Shown in pieces: positions 1 through 8,517 of a DNA stretch of 20,881 nt; position 1 is the stretch's first letter, and every line of letters begins with the position of its first letter. This stretch comes from Polaromonas sp. GTDB lineage: Bacteria; Pseudomonadota; Gammaproteobacteria; Burkholderiales; Burkholderiaceae_C. Made by a program: the position numbers and the translations under genes. The notes beneath the pieces were generated by a model, which saw only the letters and a list, made by a program, of their open reading frames with translations, searched no databases and was not told where the DNA came from. The DNA is taken from the NCBI GenBank assembly GCA_014376885.1, contig JACMQR010000206.1, forward strand, positions 1 to 20,881. Direction: 5' to 3'.

Positions 1-1
1 C

Positions 2-187
2 TGGCGCACGGCGGCCAAGGCGCCCGTGAAAAATGTCGACCTGTGGCAAAAACTCGATGCGCTGCTGGTGTCCAGCAGTCACCGCATAGACTGGCGCTGG
101 GTCAAGGGCCACAACGGCGACCCGGGCAACGAGCGCGCCGACGCGCTGGCCAACAAGGGTGTCGAGCGCGCGCTGGGCCGGCTTTAG
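2..187 (+). CDS. rnhA: Ribonuclease HI, C-terminal part (5' end outside window)
   Basis: Only the last 61 codons are present, read in frame from base 2 to a TAG at 185-187. RNase HI cuts the RNA strand of RNA:DNA hybrids in the cytoplasm. The visible part contains the family's C-terminal active-site block: [11 protein letters not shown] followed by ERADALAN. The His of KGH and the Asp of ERAD match the catalytic His124 and Asp134 of the E. coli enzyme. The protein ends 11 residues after DALAN, as expected for the compact 150-residue bacterial form. A 12-base palindrome (GCCCGGCCGGGC, 187-198) begins on the last base of the stop codon, but it has no T-run, so it is not a clear intrinsic terminator. 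Confidence 0.9.
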   Translation, partial: WRTAAKAPVKNVDLWQKLDALLVSSSHRIDWRWVKGHNGDPGNERADALANKGVERALGRL

Positions 188-301
188 CCCGGCCGGGCAA
201 CCGGCCAGCCGTTTGCCAACCAGTGGCCGGCGACACGCCTGGCGGTAAAGGCTTTGTAAAGGAGACGCGCCAGGCCCTGGATGCAGGCGATGGTGGCGCA
301 G

Positions 302-329
302 TTTACACAACATACTGCTATATTAAAAA
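302..329 (+). promoter_or_regulatory. Candidate sigma70 promoter of the RND efflux operon
   Basis: TTTACA (302-307, 5/6 to the -35 consensus) and TAAAAA (324-329, 4/6 to the -10) are separated by 16 bases. They lie in a strikingly AT-rich stretch (about 300-360) inside otherwise GC-rich DNA, about 40 bases before the adaptor gene. No operator or regulator gene is evident nearby. This is inference from motif match and composition only. Confidence 0.35.
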
Positions 330-369
330 TGCATTTTATTCGCCAAAAAAATTACCGTTTATCTCTCCG

Positions 370-1692
370 ATGGCTTCAAAAGTAATTTACACCGTGCTGG
401 CGGCTGCGGGCATTGCGGCCGCCTCGGGCGCCGCCTGGTGGTACCAGGCACCCAGGCCGGCTGCTGCGGCGCCGGGCACGGCCAGCCCTGGCCTGTCGGC
501 CACGCCTGCCGCGCTTGTCGCGGTGGAAGTCGCCCGGGTCGCCAGCGCCACGCTGTCAGACGACGCCCGGGCGGTGGGCAGCCTGCGCTCGCGCCAGGGC
601 GTCGTGCTGCGCCCAGAGGTCAGCGGCCGCATCACGCAGCTCAATTTCACCGACGGGCAGCGGGTGCGCAAGGGCCAGGCGCTGGTGCAGTTTGACGACC
701 AGCTGGCGCGCGCGCAAATCCAGCAAAGCCAGGCCGAGCTGTCCATTGCCCAGGCCAACCAGAAACGCAACCAGGAACTGGTGGCGCAAAGCTTCATCAG
801 CCAGCGTTCGCTTGATGAAAGCGCTGCCGGCCTGCAGGTGGCCCAGGCCAAGCTCGCGCTGGCCAGGGCGACTGCCGCCCGCCTGACCATCGTGGCCCCG
901 TTCAGCGGCATTGTGGGCATTCGCCAGGTCAACGTGGGCGACTACCTGAAAGACGGCGCGGACATTGTCAACTTGGAGGACATCGACGCCATCTATGTCG
1001 ACTTTCGGCTGCCCGAGCGCTACCAAAGCAAGGTCCGGCGCGGCCAGACGGCGATGCTCGACATCGATGCACTGCCCGGCCAGCGCTACAGTGCGCAGAT
1101 CCAGGCCATCGATCCGCTGATCGACGCCAACGGCCGGTCAGTCGGCATTCGCGGCTGCATCGACAACCGGGCCTTGTCGCTGCGGCCCGGCATGTTTGCC
1201 CGGGTCAATGCGGTTTTTGGCGTGCGGGACAACGCCAGCGTCATTCCCGAAGAAGCGGTCGTACCGCAAGGCGCCAGGCAGTTCGTGATCCGGCTGCTGG
1301 ACGGGCCGGACAGCCAAACCCGAACGACCCGGCGTGTCGAGGTCAAGGTCGGCCTGCGCAGCCAGGGCGAAGTGGAAATTATGCAGGGCTTGTCGCCCGG
1401 CGACATGGTGGTGCGGACCGGCCAGCAGCGAATCCAAAAAGACGGCACGGTGGTCACGGTGGTGGATGTGGCAAACGGTCCGCCCGTCCGTCTGGCAGCG
1501 CAAAAGCCAGCTGCTGCCGAGGATGCTGGCGGACTGCCGCCGTCGGTGTCTGCGAAGGCGGCCTCGCCGACAGGCCTCAACCCATGCGGCGCGGCGGTCT
1601 CCCAGGCGCCCGCGCTGGCCCTTGCGCCTGCTGCCAATGCCACTGGGACAGCGAACATTCCCGCTGGTACAGCGGCACGCAATCCCGGCTGA
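370..1692 (+). CDS. RND efflux periplasmic adaptor (membrane fusion protein)
   Basis: This 440-residue protein joins an inner-membrane RND pump to an outer-membrane channel. An N-terminal hydrophobic segment (about residues 5-22) serves as signal or anchor; there is no lipobox Cys. It is followed by a lipoyl/barrel-sandwich half (VVLRPEVSGRI, then DGQRVRKGQALVQFDD), an alpha-hairpin rich in Gln/Ala (about 105-165), the returning lipoyl half (VAPFSGIVGIR), and beta-barrel and membrane-proximal domains (LSLRPGMFARV). I chose ATG 370 because the open frame continues upstream to base 43 but that extension overlaps rnhA and is not adaptor-like; the hydrophobic leader begins right after this Met. 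No strong Shine-Dalgarno is visible. Residues about 375-440 form a Pro/Ala-rich tail with no recognisable domain. The pump gene follows after 47 bases, so this is an operon. The substrate cannot be deduced. Confidence 0.88.
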   Translation: MASKVIYTVLAAAGIAAASGAAWWYQAPRPAAAAPGTASPGLSATPAALVAVEVARVASATLSDDARAVGSLRSRQGVVLRPEVSGRITQLNFTDGQRVRKGQALVQFDDQLARAQIQQSQAELSIAQANQKRNQELVAQSFISQRSLDESAAGLQVAQAKLALARATAARLTIVAPFSGIVGIRQVNVGDYLKDGADIVNLEDIDAIYVDFRLPERYQSKVRRGQTAMLDIDALPGQRYSAQIQAIDPLIDANGRSVGIRGCIDNRALSLRPGMFARVNAVFGVRDNASVIPEEAVVPQGARQFVIRLLDGPDSQTRTTRRVEVKVGLRSQGEVEIMQGLSPGDMVVRTGQQRIQKDGTVVTVVDVANGPPVRLAAQKPAAAEDAGGLPPSVSAKAASPTGLNPCGAAVSQAPALALAPAANATGTANIPAGTAARNPG

Positions 1693-1739
1693 TTCCTGCG
1701 CTCTACTCGCACCCAGAGTGATTCACTTGGCCGACTCCC

Positions 1740-4700
1740 ATGCAACTTGCTGAAATCTCCATTCGCCGCCCGGTGTTCGCCACCGTGCTGTCCCTGCTGA
1801 TCATCCTGATTGGCACGGTCAGCTTCAACCGGCTCACCGTGCGTGAATATCCCAAGATCGACGAGCCGGTCGTGACCGTCAGCGTGCGCTATGCCGGCGC
1901 GTCGGCCGAGGTGATCGAGACGCAGGTCACCAAGCCGCTGGAAGACTCTATTGCCGGAATTGATGGCGTGGACGTGATCACCTCGATCAGCCGGGCCGAC
2001 CAGGGGCAGATCAGCGTGCGCTTCCGGCTGGAAAAAGATGCCGATTCCGCAGCCGCCGAAGTTCGCGACCGCACTTCACGGGTGCGCAACAAGTTGCCGC
2101 AGGCGATTGAAGAGCCGGTGATCGCCAAGGTCGAGGCCGACGCCTTTCCGGTCATTCAGCTGGCTTTTTCCAGCGAATCGCTGACGCCGCTGCAGATCAA
2201 CGACCTGGTCAACCGCATCGTCAAGCCGCGCATGCAGACCGTCACCGGCGTGGCCGATGTGCGCATCTTTGGCGAACGCAAATACGCCATGCGGGTGTGG
2301 CTGGACACCGATAAACTGGCGTCTTACCGCTTGAGCACGCAAGATGTCGAGGACGCGATCCGGCGCAGCAACCTGGAACTGCCGGCCGGCCGGATCGAGT
2401 CGCAGCAGCGCGAATTCAGCGTGACTTCGCAGACCGACCTGCTCAAGCCGGCGCAGTTCGGCGAAATCGTGGTCAAGAGTGTCAACGGCTTTTTTGTCAA
2501 GCTGAGCGATGTCGCCCGCATCGAGGAAGGCGCGGCCGACGAGCGCACGGCGGTCCGGCTGAACGGCCGGTCGGCGGTGGCGGTTGGCGTCATTCGCCAG
2601 GCGACGGCCAATCCGCTGGACTTGTCCAAAGGGGTGCGGGCGGTCATTCCGCAGCTCAAGGCCGACCTGCCCGCCGACCTGCTGATCGACATCGCCAACG
2701 ACAACTCGGTGTTCATTGACCGGTCGGTGAACAATGTGTACAAGACGATTGTCGAAGCAGTCTTGCTGGTCGCGCTGGTGATCTTCGTGTTTTTGCGTAC
2801 CCTGCGCGCCTCGATCATTCCCATCATCACGATTCCTGTCAGCCTGATCGGCACCTTTGCGCTGATGGCGCTGGCCGGCTTCACCATCAACACCCTCACA
2901 TTGCTGGCGCTGGTGCTGGCCATCGGCCTGGTGGTCGATGACGCCATCGTGATGCTGGAAAACATCTTTCGGCACATCGAAGAAGGCATGGACCCGTTTT
3001 CGGCCGGCATCAAGGGCGCGCGCGAGATCGGCTTTGCCATCATCACCATGACCGCCACGCTGGTGGCGGTGTATGCACCGCTGGCCTTCACGCCGGGGCG
3101 CACCGGGCGGCTGTTTGTCGAGTTTGCGCTGGCGCTGGCCGGCGCGGTGGTGGTGTCCGGCTTGGTCGCGCTGACGCTCACGCCCATGCTGTGCACCCTG
3201 CTGCTCAAGCACAACCCGGCTCCGAACCGGTTCGACCGCACCATGGAGCGGCTGCTGACCGGCATTTCCGAGCGCTACGGGGTGCTGCTGCGCTGGCTGG
3301 TCACGGCGCGCTACCAGGCGCCAGCGGGCGCACGCAGCCTGGGCCAGCGGGCCAAAAGCGCTACCCTGCAGGCCAGGTGGCTGGTCTTGGGGGTCATGCT
3401 GGCCAGTGGCGCGGCGACAGTGCTGATTTTTCCCACCATGAAGCAGGAACTCTCGCCGATGGAGGACCGCGGCGTGATCCTGGCCAATGTCAACGCGCCG
3501 GACGGCTCGACATTGGAGTTCACCAACCGCTATGCCCAGGCGCTGGAAAAGATGGGCCAGCCGTTCAAGGAGTTTGACCGGATTTTTGCCAATGTCGGCA
3601 ACCCGACGGTGGCGCAGGCCAGCGTGGTCTACCGCACTGTCGACTGGGAGCAGCGCAGCCGCTCCACCATGGACATGGCCAGGCTGCTGCAGCCCCAGTT
3701 CAACGCGCTGCCCGGCGTGACGGCTTTCCCCATCACGCCGCCGTCGCTCGGCCAGGGCTTTCGCGAGCGGCCGCTCAATTTCGTCATCCAGACCTCTGAC
3801 AGCTACCTGAACCTCAATGCGGTGGTGCGCCAGATGCTGGCCGAAATGGCCAAAAATCCCGGCATCGTTTCGCCCGATGTCGATTTGCGGCTGAACAAGC
3901 CCGAACTGCGCATTGATGTGGACCGCGACCGGGCGGCCGATCTGGGGGTCAGCGTCGAGGTGGTGGCCAAGGCGATCGAAACCCTGCTGGGCGGGCGCAA
4001 TGTGACCCGCTACAAGCGCGATGCCGACCAGTACGATGTGATCGTGCAGGTGGCCGCCAGCGGCCGCTCCACGCCCGACGACATCGAGCGCATCTATGTG
4101 CGCGGCCAAAAGGCAGGCGGGGTGGACACGATGATTCCGCTGTCCAGCCTGGTGACGGTCAAGGAAAGCGTGTCGCCGCGCGAGCTGAACCATTTCGGTC
4201 AGCGCCGGTCGGTGTCGATCACCGCCAGCCTGGCGCCCGACTATTCGCTGGGCGAAGCGCTCCGGTTCATGGACCAGACGGCGGCCAAGGTTCTCAAGAC
4301 CGGCTACAGCACCGACCTGAACGGCACCTCCCGGGAATTCAAAAATTCGCAGGGCGCGCTGGTGATTGTGTTTGTGCTGGCGCTGGTGTTTATCTTTTTG
4401 GTGCTGGCCGCGCAGTTTGAAAGCTTCATTGATCCGCTGGTCATCATGCTGTCGGTGCCGTTGTCGATGGTCGGCGCCTTGCTGGCGCTCAAGTGGAGCG
4501 GCGGCTCGCTCAATGTTTATTCGCAGATCGGCCTGATCACGCTGGTAGGCTTGATCACCAAGCACGGCATCTTGATTGTCGAGTTCACCAATCAGCTGCG
4601 CGGCCAGGGCATGGAGATGGTTGACGCGCTGGTCAACGCGTCGGCCCAGCGGCTGCGGCCGATTTTGATGACCACCGGCGCCATGGTACTGGGCGCGCTG

Positions 4701-4907
4701 CCGCTGGCGCTGGCCACCGGCGCCGGCGCCGAAAGCCGCATCCAGATTGGCTGGGTGATCGTTGGCGGCATGTCGCTGGGCACGCTGCTGACGGTGTTTG
4801 TCGTGCCGACGATGTATGCACTGCTCGCCCGCCGGTCGGTGCCCGGGGCCAACATCACGCCTGTTCAGGAAGAGCCCGACATGCCGGAGGCACTGGCTGC
4901 GAAATAA
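1740..4907 (+). CDS. RND multidrug efflux pump, HAE1 (AcrB-like) family
   Basis: This 1055-residue inner-membrane proton/drug antiporter is full length for the AcrB family (about 1030-1050). It starts with the typical SIRRPVFATVLSLLIILIG first membrane helix. A large periplasmic loop follows, then helices 2-6, where LVVDDAIVMLEN carries the proton-relay aspartates D400 and D401. A second periplasmic loop and helices 8-12 complete the duplicated fold; GLITKHGILIVEF near residue 945 is the TM10 segment that carries the relay lysine in this family. Residues about 521-545, at the junction between the two halves, hold an extra basic, Ala-rich stretch longer than in AcrB. The ATG sits directly before the conserved N-terminus. 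It is co-transcribed with the adaptor. There is no TolC-like outer-membrane gene next to it, so the complex probably borrows a channel encoded elsewhere. Substrates are unknown. Confidence 0.95.
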   Translation: MQLAEISIRRPVFATVLSLLIILIGTVSFNRLTVREYPKIDEPVVTVSVRYAGASAEVIETQVTKPLEDSIAGIDGVDVITSISRADQGQISVRFRLEKDADSAAAEVRDRTSRVRNKLPQAIEEPVIAKVEADAFPVIQLAFSSESLTPLQINDLVNRIVKPRMQTVTGVADVRIFGERKYAMRVWLDTDKLASYRLSTQDVEDAIRRSNLELPAGRIESQQREFSVTSQTDLLKPAQFGEIVVKSVNGFFVKLSDVARIEEGAADERTAVRLNGRSAVAVGVIRQATANPLDLSKGVRAVIPQLKADLPADLLIDIANDNSVFIDRSVNNVYKTIVEAVLLVALVIFVFLRTLRASIIPIITIPVSLIGTFALMALAGFTINTLTLLALVLAIGLVVDDAIVMLENIFRHIEEGMDPFSAGIKGAREIGFAIITMTATLVAVYAPLAFTPGRTGRLFVEFALALAGAVVVSGLVALTLTPMLCTLLLKHNPAPNRFDRTMERLLTGISERYGVLLRWLVTARYQAPAGARSLGQRAKSATLQARWLVLGVMLASGAATVLIFPTMKQELSPMEDRGVILANVNAPDGSTLEFTNRYAQALEKMGQPFKEFDRIFANVGNPTVAQASVVYRTVDWEQRSRSTMDMARLLQPQFNALPGVTAFPITPPSLGQGFRERPLNFVIQTSDSYLNLNAVVRQMLAEMAKNPGIVSPDVDLRLNKPELRIDVDRDRAADLGVSVEVVAKAIETLLGGRNVTRYKRDADQYDVIVQVAASGRSTPDDIERIYVRGQKAGGVDTMIPLSSLVTVKESVSPRELNHFGQRRSVSITASLAPDYSLGEALRFMDQTAAKVLKTGYSTDLNGTSREFKNSQGALVIVFVLALVFIFLVLAAQFESFIDPLVIMLSVPLSMVGALLALKWSGGSLNVYSQIGLITLVGLITKHGILIVEFTNQLRGQGMEMVDALVNASAQRLRPILMTTGAMVLGALPLALATGAGAESRIQIGWVIVGGMSLGTLLTVFVVPTMYALLARRSVPGANITPVQEEPDMPEALAAK

Positions 4908-4950
4908 GCTGCTGGCTGGGGTTGTTGGAGTTGTTGTTCAATACCCCTGC

Positions 4951-4986
4951 CATAGCCATAGCCATAGCCATAGCCACAGCCATAGC
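4951..4986. repeat. Hexanucleotide tandem repeat (CATAGC)6
   Basis: Six head-to-tail CATAGC units occur; the fifth reads CACAGC. They lie 43 bases after the pump stop codon, in the 147-base space between the convergent efflux operon and moeA. One strand would encode alternating His-Ser and the other Tyr-Gly, but no plausible gene covers it. Such arrays can change copy number by slippage; no function is evident. Confidence 0.9.
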
Positions 4987-5054
4987 TGAGCGCCCGGATC
5001 GCTCCGCCTCCTGGGCTGGTGGCGCGCAGTTTGCGGCCTGAGCTGTTGCTGGCC

Positions 5055-6395
5055 TCAGAGTGCGCCGTCAAACATCAGCACATCGACTTCGTCCCCCGCC
5101 ACCACATTGCCCTGGCCGTGGTGCAGCACGATCAGGCCATTGGCCTGGGCCATCGAACTGAGCACGCCGGAGCCCTGGCTGCCGGTGGTTCTGACCTGCA
5201 GGCTGCCGTCCGGCGTGGTGGACACCCGGCCGCGCTGGTACTCGGTGCGGCCCGGTTTTTTGCGGATGGCCTCCAGGCTGCGCGCCTTGAGCAGCACCTC
5301 TGGTTCGGGCCGGGCGCCCATCATCTGCAGCAGCGCAGGGCGCACAAAAGCAATAAAGGTCACCATCACCGCCACCGGGTTGCCCGGCAGGCCGAACAGC
5401 AGGGTGTCTTTGCTTTCATTTTGATAGCTGTAAGCTGTTTCAGGTAAAGCGGCTGAAGCCGATTTGCTGCTGGAAATCCGCCCCACGGCCATCGGCCGGC
5501 CTGGCCGCATGGCAATTCGCCAGAACGCGACGTCGCCCAGCTTTTTCATCATTGCCTTGGTGTAGTCGGCCTCACCCACGCTGACACCGCCGGAGGTGAT
5601 GATGGCATCGGCCTGCAGCGCCGCCTGCGTGAAAGCCGCTTCGAGCAGGGCCGGGTCGTCGCGGACCACGCCCAGGTCGATCACCTGGCAGCCCAGGCGG
5701 CTGAGCATGCCAAAAACGGTGTAGCGGTTGCTGTCATACACCGCACCCTCGCGCGGCAGCTCGCCCAGCGACAAGATCTCGTCGCCGGTGGAGAAGTAAG
5801 CCACCCGCAAGGGGCGCCATGTTCTCAAGGTTTGCAGGCCTAAAGAGGCTGCCAGTCCAAGGCGGGCAGGCGTGATCAGCTCTCCTTTGAGGAGCGCTGC
5901 CCGGCCTTGCATCAGGTCTTCGCCGCGCCGGCGGCGGTTGTCGCCGGCTTGCAGCACGGCCGGCGCAATCGTGACCACCTCGGTCTGGCCGGTCTTTTGC
6001 AGGGCGACGAGCTCTTGCGGCGCTACGGTGTCCAGGCCGGCCGGCATGACCGCGCCGGTCATGATCTTGACGCACTGGCCTGGCTGCACGCTGCCTTGCC
6101 AGGCCTTGCCCGCCAGCGCGGTGCCGACAACCTGCAGCGCCAGCACGGCGCCAGGCGCCAGCTGGGCGCCGGCAAATGCATAGCCGTCCATGGCCGAGTT
6201 GTCATGCGGCGGCACGTCGAACGGCGACACCACGTCCTGGGCAAGCACCCGGCCGAGCGCCTGCATCAGCGGCACGTCCAGCACCTCTTGCACCGGCGTC
6301 ACCAGTCGGGACAGAAAATCCAGCACGCCGTCTGCCGTCATCGCCTGTGGGTCGTAGCCCTGCAACTGGGCGGCTATCTGGGCCAGCGTTTTCAT
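5055..6395 (-). CDS. moeA: Molybdopterin molybdenumtransferase MoeA
   Basis: This 446-residue cytoplasmic enzyme inserts molybdate into adenylylated molybdopterin, the last step to Mo-cofactor. Recognisable blocks are [15 protein letters not shown] (substrate-site loop), [35 protein letters not shown], the MPT-binding [24 protein letters not shown] and [13 protein letters not shown], followed by the C-terminal beta-barrel. The chosen ATG (6393-6395) overlaps the mobA stop as ATGA, which indicates translational coupling; longer starts lie wholly inside mobA. Residues about 308-329, between MAVGRI and [10 protein letters not shown], are an insertion where the family normally has only a short link. 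Its DNA (5409-5474) is less GC-rich, uses rarer codons (TTA, TCA, ACA) and resembles an intergenic repeat. The frame stays open and all catalytic blocks flank it intact, so the protein is probably functional. Confidence 0.95.
   Translation of the reverse strand: MKTLAQIAAQLQGYDPQAMTADGVLDFLSRLVTPVQEVLDVPLMQALGRVLAQDVVSPFDVPPHDNSAMDGYAFAGAQLAPGAVLALQVVGTALAGKAWQGSVQPGQCVKIMTGAVMPAGLDTVAPQELVALQKTGQTEVVTIAPAVLQAGDNRRRRGEDLMQGRAALLKGELITPARLGLAASLGLQTLRTWRPLRVAYFSTGDEILSLGELPREGAVYDSNRYTVFGMLSRLGCQVIDLGVVRDDPALLEAAFTQAALQADAIITSGGVSVGEADYTKAMMKKLGDVAFWRIAMRPGRPMAVGRISSSKSASAALPETAYSYQNESKDTLLFGLPGNPVAVMVTFIAFVRPALLQMMGARPEPEVLLKARSLEAIRKKPGRTEYQRGRVSTTPDGSLQVRTTGSQGSGVLSSMAQANGLIVLHHGQGNVVAGDEVDVLMFDGAL
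5409..5474 (-). repeat. Repeat-like insertion inside moeA
   Basis: These 22 codons interrupt two normally close MoeA motifs and encode a Ser/Ala-rich linker ending YSYQNESK. Read on the - strand the DNA contains ACAGCTATCAAAATG, closely similar to GCAGCTATAAAAAAATAG downstream of ppa (13940-13955). From memory, AGCTATCAAAA-type elements are frequent between genes in Comamonadaceae. That this one is an inserted copy is inference. Confidence 0.55.
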
Positions 6396-7036
6396 GGCAG
6401 CCTGGCTTCGAGCTGGTGCAGTTCGGCCAGCGTATTGGCGTTGAAAAAGGCATGCGGCGCATCGCCCGGCTGGTCGAACGGCACGATGACGGTGGTGTGC
6501 TGCGCTGTCCAGGCGTCGATCTTGCGTCCGCCCGCCTGGGTGAATTGGGCCAGGCTTTCCAGCATGTCTATATGCATCAGGCAAAAAACCGGCTGCGGCC
6601 GGAACTGGCCGTCTTCCTCACAGGCGGCGGCCACCGCGAAGTCGGCGTTTTCTCGCGCCATGGCCGTGGCCATCCGGTCAACCAGGTCAGTGGGAAACAG
6701 CGGCGTGTCGCAGGGCACGGTCAGCAGATAGGGCGTTTCGCAGCGTTCCAGGGCCGTGATGAACCCGGCTAGCGGCCCGGCATACTCGCCCAGGCCGGTC
6801 GTGTCGGGCCAGACCGGCGCACCGAACGATTCATAGACCGACAAGTTGCGGTTGGCATTGACCATGATCTGCCCGACCTGGGGCGCCAGCCGCATCAAGG
6901 TGTGCAGCGCCAGCGGCACGCCATTGAAGTTTTGCAGGCCCTTGTCCGCGCCCCCCATGCGCGAGCCACGGCCCCCGGCCAGGATGACGCCGGTGATGGC
7001 TTCGGCATGCAAGGGGGTTTTTAAATTCATGGTCAT
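6392..7036 (-). CDS. mobA: Molybdenum cofactor guanylyltransferase MobA
   Basis: This 214-residue cytoplasmic nucleotidyltransferase attaches GMP from GTP to Mo-molybdopterin to make the MGD form used by DMSO-reductase-type enzymes. Residues 19-34 hold the diagnostic nucleotide-binding signature [22 protein letters not shown] and PCDTPLFP follow, with the Asp of the latter expected to bind the metal. Length is normal (about 190-210). The first Met is chosen because AGGA lies 8 bases before it; a second Met two codons later is also possible. The stop overlaps the moeA start by four bases, and moaA lies 135 bases upstream on the same strand, consistent with one Mo-cofactor operon. Confidence 0.94.
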   Translation of the reverse strand: MTMNLKTPLHAEAITGVILAGGRGSRMGGADKGLQNFNGVPLALHTLMRLAPQVGQIMVNANRNLSVYESFGAPVWPDTTGLGEYAGPLAGFITALERCETPYLLTVPCDTPLFPTDLVDRMATAMARENADFAVAAACEEDGQFRPQPVFCLMHIDMLESLAQFTQAGGRKIDAWTAQHTTVIVPFDQPGDAPHAFFNANTLAELHQLEARLP

Positions 7037-7118
7037 CCGGTGTTCCTAAAAATGCGCATTATGGGAGATGACAAGCATGGCGGAAGCGTTACTGCCCAGC
7101 AGGGGCCACAGGCGCAGT

Positions 7119-7135
7119 GCCCCCGCGAGGGGGGC
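7119..7135. repeat. GC hairpin within a probable dispersed intergenic repeat
   Basis: GCCCCC (7119-7124) and GGGGGC (7130-7135) form a strong stem with a 5-base loop in the 135-base gap between moaA and mobA. The surrounding bases (about 7105-7165, with paired GCGCAGT and a final GTGGGGGC) look, from memory, like a dispersed GC-rich element of Acidovorax/Variovorax relatives. There is no T-run, so it is unlikely to be a simple intrinsic terminator, but it could attenuate or stabilise the moaA-mobA-moeA transcript. Confidence 0.5.
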
Positions 7136-7171
7136 AGCGCAGTACGCGAAGCGACAAGCGTGGGGGCATTT

Positions 7172-8305
7172 CTACCCGCCGATGTAGCTCATCTCAACCC
7201 GTTTGGCGTTGTTGCCGGCCGGGCTGGCGTCAATGGGCAGCGCAGCGCGCACCTGCGAATAGCGGTCCGAGCGGGCCTGCCAGATCGGCCCTACGGCGGC
7301 TGCAATCTGCTCGTCGGCATAGTTGCCCCGCAGCAGGGCGCGCAAGTCATGGCCCTGGCTGGCAAACAGGCACAAAAACAATTTGCCTTCGGTCGACAGC
7401 CGCGCCCGGTTGCACTGGCCGCAAAAAGCCTGGGTCACGCTGCTGATCACGCCGATTTCGCCGGCGCTGTCCAGGTAGCGCCAGCGCTCGGCGGTTTCGC
7501 CGCTGCAGTTCGGGTCGATGGCGGCGAGGGGAAATTCGGCCTGCAGGCGCTCGATCACCTGGCTTGAGGGCAGGACCTCGTCCATGCGCCAGCCGTTGGT
7601 GGCCCCGACATCCATGTATTCGATAAAGCGCAGCACCGCGCCAGAATGCCGGAAATGCCGCGCCATGGGTTCAATCTGGCAGTCGTTGGTGCCGCGCTTG
7701 ACGACCATGTTGACCTTGACGGGCGACAGACCGGCTCGGTGGGCGGCGTCAATCCCTGCCAGTACATCGGCCACCGGAAAGTCGACATCGTTCATGCGCC
7801 TAAATATCGCGTCGTCCAGCGCGTCCAGGCTGACCGTGACGCGCTGCAGGCCGGCGTCCTTGAGCTGCTGGGCTTTCCGGGCCAGCAGCGAGCCATTGGT
7901 GGTCAGGGTGATGTCCAGCGGCTTGCCGGCCGGTGTCTGCAAGCGGGCCAGCTGGCCGATGAGCACCTCAAGGTTTTTGCGCAGCAGCGGCTCGCCGCCG
8001 GTCAGCCGAACTTTCTCCACCCCGTGGGCCACGAAAATTTTTGCCAGCCGGGTGATTTCCTCGAAAGTCAGCAGCGAGTTTTGCGGCAGGTAGGCGTAAT
8101 CTTTGTCGAACACTTCGCTGGGCATGCAGTAGCTGCAGCGAAAGTTGCAGCGGTCGGTCACGCTGATGCGCAGGTCGCGCAGCGGCCGGCCCAGCGTGTC
8201 GCTGAGCAAGCCGGCGGGCGCGGACAGGCGGGCCGGCACATTCGGCACGCGGCTTGCATAGCGCATGTCGGCCAGGGGAATTACTTTGCGAAGGGTGTCT
8301 GTCAT
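7172..8305 (-). CDS. moaA: GTP 3',8-cyclase MoaA (radical SAM)
   Basis: This 377-residue cytoplasmic enzyme catalyses the first step of molybdopterin synthesis: with MoaC it turns GTP into cyclic pyranopterin phosphate. The N-terminal radical-SAM cluster is C53-x3-C57-x2-C60, in [16 protein letters not shown]-binding LTGGEP follows at 101-106. The C-terminal second 4Fe-4S cluster is C295-x2-C298-x13-C312. The chain ends in the GG that is essential for function in this family (MSYIGG). Length is slightly above E. coli (329) because of an N-terminal extension of about 35 residues, as is usual in Burkholderiales. It is first in the moaA-mobA-moeA order; moaC, moaD and moaE are not in this window. 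The start is ATG 8303-8305, without a convincing Shine-Dalgarno. Confidence 0.96.
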   Translation of the reverse strand: MTDTLRKVIPLADMRYASRVPNVPARLSAPAGLLSDTLGRPLRDLRISVTDRCNFRCSYCMPSEVFDKDYAYLPQNSLLTFEEITRLAKIFVAHGVEKVRLTGGEPLLRKNLEVLIGQLARLQTPAGKPLDITLTTNGSLLARKAQQLKDAGLQRVTVSLDALDDAIFRRMNDVDFPVADVLAGIDAAHRAGLSPVKVNMVVKRGTNDCQIEPMARHFRHSGAVLRFIEYMDVGATNGWRMDEVLPSSQVIERLQAEFPLAAIDPNCSGETAERWRYLDSAGEIGVISSVTQAFCGQCNRARLSTEGKLFLCLFASQGHDLRALLRGNYADEQIAAAVGPIWQARSDRYSQVRAALPIDASPAGNNAKRVEMSYIGG

Positions 8306-8323
8306 GAAGGCTAACTTTGGGAG

Positions 8324-8354
8324 AATCTACCTGATTGGCCGGAGGGCATGTCAA
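8324..8354 (-). promoter_or_regulatory. Candidate sigma70 promoter of moaA
   Basis: On the - strand a perfect TTGACA (8349-8354) is followed after 19 bases by TAGATT (8324-8329, 4/6). This would place the transcript start about 12 bases before the moaA ATG, leaving almost no leader. The long spacer and short leader lower confidence. A Moco riboswitch could not fit downstream of such a start. Confidence 0.4.
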
Positions 8355-8376
8355 ACAGGCAGCTTACTCGGCAGCA

Positions 8377-8424
8377 TAACCGGCCGCTTAACCGGCCGCT
8401 TAACCGGCCGCTTAACCGGTTGCT
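8377..8424. repeat. 12-base tandem repeat upstream of moaA
   Basis: TAACCGGCCGCT occurs three times perfectly (8377-8412) and once with two changes (8413-8424). Each unit includes the palindrome CGGCCG. The array begins 23 bases upstream of the candidate moaA -35, in the 212-base gap between the aldehyde dehydrogenase stop and the moaA start. It could be a binding array spaced near one helical turn, or slippage-prone DNA with no role. Confidence 0.9.
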
Positions 8425-8517
8425 TGGCTGGCAGCGAACAGGCGAGGGTTTCATTGCTGAATGAAGCATTGGCTTGACAAGCCTGGGCCCTGCACCCTGC
8501 CCATGCGGCCCGGACTG

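Noticed and set aside
43..369. N-terminal extension of the RND adaptor to base 43
   Set aside because: It overlaps rnhA in another frame and crosses the AT-rich promoter region; the hydrophobic leader starts at 370.
2076..4565. Long - strand open frame (829 codons) opposite the RND pump
   Set aside because: It is a mirror of the GC-rich pump gene; its product is rich in His, Gln and Arg with no domain, and the + strand protein is unmistakable.
4798..4989. Small frame ending in a His-Ser repeat, possible metal-binding peptide
   Set aside because: The His-Ser run is only the CATAGC tandem repeat read in one frame, and the start lies inside the pump gene.
8306..8376. Molybdenum cofactor riboswitch upstream of moaA
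   Set aside because: The space to the candidate promoter is too short and I cannot build the expected multi-stem structure.
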